Origin: Oscheius tipulae
Lineage: Eukaryota; Nematoda; Chromadorea; Rhabditida; Rhabditidae
Reading direction: 5' to 3'
Assembly: GCA_037178975.1 (NCBI GenBank)
Contig: JASJZH010000001.1
Coordinates: 7,858,501 to 7,922,500 of the forward strand
DNA length: 64,000 bases
In this document: positions 57,425 through 64,000 of the stretch, piece by piece
Layout: the number at the start of each line of letters is the position of its first letter
Position numbering within the stretch: position 1 is the first letter of the stretch
The notes under the pieces: model-generated
Seen by the model: the letters and a program-made list of their open reading frames with translations, nothing else
Databases searched by the model: none
Told to the model about the DNA's origin: nothing
Program-made: the position numbers and the translations under genes

Positions 57425-57893
57425 GTCGACTAGGGAAGAGAACTGGAGCCTCTGACGAGATTTCCGGCCTTGGCAAGTCGGACAAGTTCCAATTAGTTAC
57501 TAACAACAAGTTACAAACTATTAAAGGACATTTTCAAAAGTTGCCACTCGAGGTAATTAGAACAGGACACGAGCCTCTGAGCTACTGGCACACAGTAAGA
57601 GACAACAGATTGCACACTTCTGGGGTAAGTATACAAGATACACCGACAGTTCCGGTGTCTCTTCTCTTTCCTCACAATATGCCTTTTGTTGTTTAGAATT
57701 ATCCCATTGAGCTTCAATAGAAGTCAGGTTCGTTTTCACTGCTCCTCAATTCCAGACACTAGCGCGTGCAAAAACGCGCCCTATCTAGAGGCAGACCTTT
57801 GAAGCGAGGCGTTCAATCGTTCGCTTTTAATTATTTTCACCTTCATCGAAGCACACTTTGTTAATTAGTCCCCTCTTTTAGGTAATTAAGCAA
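57425..57893. other. Intergenic, bidirectional
   Basis: Separates the minus-strand membrane gene from the plus-strand dsRNA-binding gene, so probably holds both promoters. No repeat or gene recognised. A TTTTAG acceptor at 57876-57881, 12 nt before the ATG, is the likely trans-splice site of the downstream gene. Confidence 0.45.
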
Positions 57894-60800
57894 ATGGATT
57901 TTAACAAGTACCCGGGAGCCTCCTATGGCTATGGTGGATTCTTCGAACAGGTAGTTCCCATTTGAATAGCTCAAACATTATGAATTCAGAAGCCGCCGGT
58001 TCCTCCACCGATCGCCAAGGCCCCAAATGTGATGAACTACGGATGGGGAATGACTCCTGGAATGCCGGCCAACATCAACATGAGCAATCAGTATGGAGGA
58101 CAGTGGATGGTTCCGCCTCAGTCAGCTGCTCCCCATCATCCTAGCTTTCCCAAGAAGACTCGTGGTGGTTTTGGATACCCCGGCAGGGTATGTATTTCTT
58201 CAAGCTTCAAAATAGAGTTCTAGGGAAACAAACGTCCTCTCTACCAGCAGCAGCCAAAGCCCTTCGACCCTACTGGAAAGACTCCGGCCATGCTGCTGCA
58301 CGAGTTGTTCAAGGAGGGAATCAGCGAGAAGTACGAAGAGGTCTCGACTCCTCAGGCCAAAAAGTACAAGTGTGTTTTGACCTACGGTGGACAGGAGTAC
58401 TCTCATGATGCTAACTCGAAGAAGGTCGCTAAGCAGGTCAGTTCTAGTTCATTTGTTCATGATCTTTTGATTGTTTTGGGAGCCAGCGAGGCTTATAGAG
58501 TGGCAACATTTAAGAGTCAGTCAAGTAAGAGTGCACTTGGCTGAGTAGACAGCCTCAGCACGTTATCTTTCAGAGGTTTTAACAGTGAACGCATTCAAAT
58601 TACCGAGTGTTCTTAGAACTAAAATCACGCAATGTCTAACCAATTCTTTTCAGAAGGCAGCCGAGGTTATGATCAGTGGTCTTCGTCCCGAGATCCAGTT
58701 TACACCCTTCGAGGAGACTACTTCTGCAGCTCCAACCAAGAAAGTTGCTCCTGCATCCAATGCTCCTCCGGCTTTCAATCCGTACAGCCAGTTCGTTCAG
58801 CCCGGAGCCTTCGCACAAGCCGTTCCTCCTCCTCTGCCTCCTGCTCCCATCCTACCGACTCAGCCCAAGAAATCCGGTCCGCCACAGAAGAAGGCCAAAA
58901 TCCAAGTGCCGGCCCTCGAAGCAGCTCTATCTCTCGTCGACGCCCTTCGTAAACTCTGTCTGGAGCGGGCCGCTTCCGGTCCGTACAATCCCTCCTTCGA
59001 GTTCGAGGAAATCAGCGAGGCGGGTGTGACCGAAAAATTCAAGAAATATGTGTAAGCTCCTCCTCTTTATGGCTCTGGAAATCAATTTATAGTTGTATTC
59101 TGTCCTTCCCGGAGAAAAACATCAGGTTCACAGCTGAGGCAGTCGGCCGTGCTGCTCCGAAGGACCTGGTCTGTCTCAAGGCCTTGAAGGAAGAGTTCGG
59201 AGTGACCGAGAAGGACATCCGAGCCATTATGAGAAGAAATGTGATGGGAAAGGGTGGAACAATGCCCGTTGTCCAGGTCAGTTCAGATATCCTAACTTTC
59301 TTTTTGTAGTCTCGAAACTCTCAAGAGGCTCAGGGTGGGAAAAGACTCTTTTCCCATTCGAAGCTAATTTTTTCTTCTTTTTAGACCCTACACCATGTTG
59401 CGAGCCTATGTCACTGTACGGTAGTCTTCAAAACCGAGACGGTCGAGCCGAGCATTGGCATAGGAACCGGCAAACAGCTCGGATATACCAGCGAGCTAAC
59501 TCTCACCGACCACACACGTAATTTTTACCGTTTTCTCTCATTCGAAAATGACCTCCTTGTCACTATTTCTGTCTAAAGAAGCACATTTTTGGTTAATTCT
59601 CAAAGTGACTACCGTAGAGCTTCCGATGAGCGCCATATTCATTCTTCCAAAGCACTTTTCGGAACGAAGATTTCATTTTCTGACTTTGCGTTGTTCTGCG
59701 AAGTTGTAGAGCAGCAAAAGTTCTACAACTTTGCAGAGGATCATAAAGCCGAAAAATGACATCTTCGTCTCGAAAAGTACCTCTGGAAGATGGGTGCGTC
59801 TCGGGGCATTACGGTCTCTACATTCAAGTGGCGTGTCTTGTACTAAAATTGACACGTCACTGGAAATCTCTTTCGGTCATCCGCGAATGCGAGACCATGT
59901 GGTCGATGACGTGCAAAATTATCTTGAAAAGATGAACTAACAGAATAGAAGGTCTTTTTTAGAAAATGATAAGGTTGTCGTCATGGTTGGTGAAATCGGC
60001 ATGTCCAAGCACGAGGCCAAGGAGAGCGTTTGTCGCAAAATGCTCAAGTAAGTGCTTGGAATGTTTAAAAGATTGACTTTTCAGAGAGCACTTTGATATC
60101 GACGTGGATCAGGTTAACGAGACTGTCCAGGCGGTTCCTCCGTGTCAAGACCTGCAAGTCCGCTGCGCCAAAAAGTACAAGAACAACAATTCCATTCTCT
60201 TCGAGGACTTGGGCACCGTCGGAGTCAAGGATCATGCCTCTTATGGCTTCAAGTAAGTAACAGTTTCCATCTGAACATGTTCAAGTCTTTTAGGTTCAAG
60301 GTTGTTGTCGAAGGAAAAGAGTTCTTTGGGACGGGACCCTCGAAAAAGGAGGCCAAGAATGCTGCGGCTAGAGAGGCTCTTGCCTGCTTCTTCGTAAGTA
60401 CCAGGACTATTTAGAACACAACATTATGTACAGAGTGATTCTGCTGGAGTGGAAGAGGAATCGGAGCCGGAGCCTTGCAGTCGAGAATGCCACGATTTGA
60501 CCCAATACGTGAGTCTTTCTTAAGCCATTGTCTTTACAACAAACTATCGATAAAAATGTCGTTCGAGTTCCATGCTCCAAAGTTAGAGCAGATAAAACAG
60601 TAGAACACCAACATTCTTAACTGAGCCGCCCACTCGCCGCTACAGTGATAACTTAAAAACCGCTTGCATAGTCTGAAAAGTACAGTTTTCAGGTGATTAA
60701 GGAGCACATGAATATGCGAAACTTCTTCGGAATGCACGATCAGGCTCCAAGTCGTTTCGCTGCGTAAGTCTCTCACACTCCTTTCAGCAACCAAATCAAC

Positions 60801-62250
60801 TGCAGGTTCGTGTTCAAGAACGCGGAAGGCTGCAAGAGAATGGTCAGTCTGTCAGCTGTCTCGGTTCCGAGTGTGACCAGCGGTGAACTGGTGGTCAATT
60901 CCGAAGGAACCGTTCTTCATCACATGGACTCGATTGTTCTGGCTCGCAGAGGCCTCATTCGGTGAATCATTCGTCTCTTTTCCATGTAGAATGAATCCAT
61001 TTCAGCTACCTGATTGCGAACATGGAACAGTTCGACCCCGCCGCCCCGAACAACATTCTGGAGAGGACTGAGAACGGCAAGTTCCGTGTCCGTAACGACA
61101 TGCAACTGATCCTGTACACGAGTTTCGCTCCTCCTCTTCAGAACTGCAAACTCGGGACAGAAAAGCCGTCGCTCCCTCTCTTCGGGTCAGTTTTTATAAG
61201 TTCTCTTTCTGTGTCAAAATGCGACATTCTCATTTATTGTTCCCCCATGGCTCGGGCCTATAAACGCGGGCAATTTAAGAAACTTAGGCCAATTGGCTCC
61301 GTGTAGGAGACCCCTTGAGGAAGTCCTTTCTGGTGTCACTCTGTCTCAATCGAAAACGGAGAAGAGAGGATGCAGTATGCGCGAAAGAGTGGTAATTTGC
61401 GCTGGTGACACGTCTCTAAATTGGCTTTTGTTGGCAGTGACCCCTGCCCATTTGCATATTGTAATCAACTACTGCTTACTGGCAGAAAGAACAGAGCTCC
61501 CCACCCGGAAGTTGATGATTCTTTAAAAAACTTGAGTGACTTGGACAGATGCTGGCTATACAATAGGAAGCGGAGATTGCGCTCCTCTTTTGGCGGTCTG
61601 TCGCGGCGACTTCTGAGACGAACTCGGACAATGCAGCCCCGACAACATCTGCCATGCTCCTTTGGGCTTTAATGACCAGCTTAGTAGCGAGAAAAAAGTC
61701 TTCAGCCAGATTAGTGCAGCTGACTCTTCAAAAACATGCTTACCGTACTTTGATTGAAAACTGCCGGTCATCGTAGTCGAGCGGTTAGCCTTTTATCCTG
61801 GGAAGAGACAATTCAGAGTTCAAATCCTCATCGCGAACTTCAAGAGAAACCTTCGAATCAATACAAACTTTTTGAAGCGAAGATATTATAAAAATCTCGT
61901 GAAAGACGAAATGAAGCGCCTATTGAACCACCATTTCAAATTGCCCCTCTTCATGCCAAAAACAGCCATCTTCAGCCTCCCCCTCCTATTTTGAACATCT
62001 GTTGTCCCGGGCGGCGATCTAAATAGTTGAGAAGGAAAGCCCTGAAGTACTGGCCCTGATAGCTGCCAGGTGGTCTCTACCACTCTTTTTGAAATCATAG
62101 AGACTACCCAACCAGTTCAATTTCAGAGCCAACAGTATGGAAGCGATAATCCCGGAGAGTCCAGTGACGATGGAGGAGATCATCGTGAACAAGAATGTCA
62201 CCTCTCATTCCCCCTCGGACAAGATCCTGAAGTGGACTCATTTGGGTTAG
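57894..62250 (+). CDS. ADAR-like dsRNA-binding protein with a dead deaminase domain (ADR-1/ADAD type)
   Basis: The ATG is 57894. The N-terminal part is Gly/Tyr/Pro-rich. dsRBD1: KTPAMLLHELFKEG ... YKCVLTYGGQEYSHDANSKK and AAEVMISGL. A Pro-rich linker and a degenerate second dsRBD-like region follow (59.1-60.1 kb). dsRBD3: YGFKFKVVVEGKEFFGTG and SKKEAKNAAAREALA. The deaminase part reads SGELVVNSEGTVLHHMDS, IVLARRGLIRYLIANM, RNDMQLILYTSFAPP and, after a 930-nt intron, SPSDKILKWTHLG. Against active ADARs, the HAE site is D-S-I, the TSPCG cysteine is A and the SCSDK cysteine is P, so zinc ligands and catalytic Glu are gone. If no donor is used at 62247, translation stops at TAG 62248-62250, before the usual domain end. 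Expected role: binding dsRNA and modulating a true editor, as known for nematode ADR-1. Confidence 0.82.
59643..59790. mobile_element. Full palindromic MITE-like element in an intron of the ADAR-like gene
   Basis: Two arms of about 72 nt (CTTCCAAAGCACTTTTCGGA...GTTGTAGAG and the complement ending ...GTACCTCTGGAAG) pair at roughly 80% by eye around a short centre. No coding capacity. Internal blocks recur at the other listed copies. I could not define target-site duplications. Confidence 0.65.
61766..61836 (+). repeat. tRNA-like Pol III sequence in the ADAR-like intron
   Basis: GTAGTCGAGCGGTTAGCC resembles an A box and GAGTTCAAATCCTC a B box 35 nt later. The pattern is closest to Leu/Ser/Asp-type tRNAs, but the acceptor ends do not pair. 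A T run occurs about 35 nt downstream. Confidence 0.45.
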
Positions 62251-64000
62251 TTTGTGGTGGGAATAGTTTACCGTCTGCTGCCAAGTTGTCCTAATCCGCG
62301 CCGGCTGTTGTTTTCTCCCCGGGACCCCCCTACTTTGAGAGTTCCCCTCTGTTCTTTTCAAGTCGACTCTTGTCAGCGTGATTAATGGACTTGAGCGAGG
62401 TCAGTACGAGGGAGAGTTCTGGGAGGCGACCAGATGTCGCCAGGTGCGCGATTGTTCGCTTGAGTGTCTACTATAGGCTAGCTGCCAGAATAGGACTCAC
62501 TCTTTTGTAAGAGTTCAACAATTAGGATCGCGTGTTTGGTCTATGACGAGAAAATTACTACCTGACCCCCTCTCGGACACGCACAAGTTTTAGTATACTG
62601 TCCTCCTCATAGTAGTGAGCGGCTATTTGTGTTTGAGCAGCTGTCGTGCCCATCAATGGGACAGAAGGGCTAACTTTCGACAGGGTACAGAAAGAACAGT
62701 TTTTGACATAAGGAACCTGAGCTTTTCAATTAACGAACAACTACTTGGGCATGTTGCAAAGTCAAAATAAGAAAGACAGAGACGATGCATGTGCGCACTG
62801 GACTAGCTAATCAAGTAGCCTAATCAGAGTGAGCGAGCCCCCTAAAAACTCGCTCCCAGACTAATCCCAAATCCGGGACAGGTGACAGTGGTCTAATTAG
62901 ACCGGCTTCTGTAATAGTACTCCGCGGGGCTCTCTATACAGAACTTCCAGCGACCACCTGGCCCTTATGCAATCGTAACTCGAGCAAAACATCTCTCCCG
63001 AGAGTGGACATCTCGCGCGATCGGGAACAAACATCAAAAAGGCTGCATAAGTATCGCTTTACAGCCTGCAGATGGCTCCTGATCAGGGCATGTGGCCGAA
63101 TGACCCTGAAAGTTGTTGGCCATATGGACCTCATGCAGTCAATGTATCATTTCGACAGGCTCGAACCGGGTACACAAGGAAAGGATGATTGTTTGTTCTA
63201 CCGTAGGTGTCAGAGTTTTCTCGACTAATGAGTGAAAACAGTTGCGACCCCTACGAAATATGAGGCTATGAATATGCGATGTGAGGAGAGAGAAAGCGAA
63301 CTGCTGTTCCAATTTCGATGATTCTTACCCATAATGTCTAGGCAGTTTGATTCCTTATATACCTACAGTAGCCCTGGTTGAAAACGGTACGGAATCACCA
63401 CCCGCAGGACTCTAAGCTAGCAAAAAGTACTGTAGCTGTCTAGACATGTTAAGTTGTCCTTTCAAACTTCATTACAACTCTTGAGAAAAGTCTCCCCCAG
63501 TAATCCTTCCCTCTCTCTGTTCTGTGATTGGAGTTCCATCAGAGCTCATCGAGAATCTAATGACATTGGCTTAGGTGCGGCTTAGCAAGTGACAGTCTCC
63601 TGTCCCCCGGGGGAGAGAAAGAGTCACTACCAGTCGGAGCTGGCGCCAAAACAACAAACAAACTCGAGGGTGTCAAATTCTGAACTGCTATTCGAATTTT
63701 TAATGTAAGTGTGTTCTCAGGCGGAATTGGCTCCTCTCAATCCTCGGAATTGGGTGTTGGAGAGACAAGTCCCCCTGACCTCTTGACTGTGACTTGTAAT
63801 GGAAAGCGCTTTGAAACCCATTGGTCCCGGAGTGGAGAGCTCCTATCGGGTTACATTGCCTTCTAGCCAAGAGGCTCTTTGAGGAAGCTGTCAGGAGTGA
63901 AATTGGCTACGAGCGAGAGTCGAGGAAAACTGAGAGCACAATGAAATATGGGTCTCATTTTGAGAGGAACTGGGAATAGTCGGCCGGTACAAAGGACTCA
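62251..64000. other. No recognisable gene at the right end
   Basis: I see only short frames without similarity on either strand. The missing C-terminal part of the ADAR-like deaminase could be encoded here after a long intron, but I could not find the expected blocks. Confidence 0.5.

Noticed and set aside
1-64000. CRISPR arrays, bacterial operons or phage features
   Set aside because: The window is full of spliceosomal introns and animal genes. I saw no regularly spaced direct repeats.

Overview
The window is nuclear DNA of an invertebrate animal with a compact, intron-rich genome. Reading frames are broken by many introns of about 27-60 nt. Almost every recognisable gene has an AG splice acceptor 0-15 nt upstream of its ATG, which suggests spliced-leader trans-splicing. 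A 7TM chemoreceptor-like gene, an OCR-type TRPV channel, an ADR-1-like editing pseudoenzyme and an RTE-type retrotransposon remnant make a nematode the best guess, possibly a basal (enoplean) one. This is inferred from gene content only; other compact trans-splicing animals are not excluded.

Layout. 0.1-4.1 kb: a tandem family of unrecognised multi-pass membrane proteins (two + copies, one truncated - copy). 4.2-5.2 kb: a 5'-truncated non-LTR retrotransposon whose left end is a nearly perfect foldback. 5.3-6.1 kb: a 7TM chemoreceptor-like gene. 6.6-8.4 kb (-): a class A neuropeptide-type GPCR. 9.4-19.8 kb (-): a full-architecture tensin (PTP-like, C2, linker, SH2, PTB). 19.8-27.6 kb: gene-poor and repeat-bearing, with one Pro/Ser-rich gene (-).

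27.6-62.3 kb is gene-dense: TRPV channel (+), a D-box protein with duplicated acidic repeats (-, securin candidate), mitochondrial EF-Tu, COG5, GTF3C6, SETD2 and MUS81 (all +, gaps of 150-360 nt), NIP7 and CDC6 (both -, 127 nt apart), a CTD-type phosphatase (+), GMPPA (+), a small membrane protein (-), and a dsRNA-binding ADAR-like protein (+) whose deaminase domain has lost its zinc ligands and catalytic glutamate. 62.3-64 kb shows no recognisable gene.

Most of the dense block is housekeeping: organelle translation, Golgi tethering and glycosylation, Pol III and Pol II transcription, chromatin, replication licensing, DNA repair, ribosome assembly and cell cycle. The close same-strand run from EF-Tu to MUS81, and the CDC6-NIP7 pair, look like candidate polycistronic units. 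Short dispersed repeats (a palindromic MITE-like family, tRNA-like Pol III sequences and three other repeat pairs) sit mainly in introns and intergenic DNA. Exon boundaries were inferred by eye from frame, GT/AG sites and family similarity, so spans are firmer than individual junctions.
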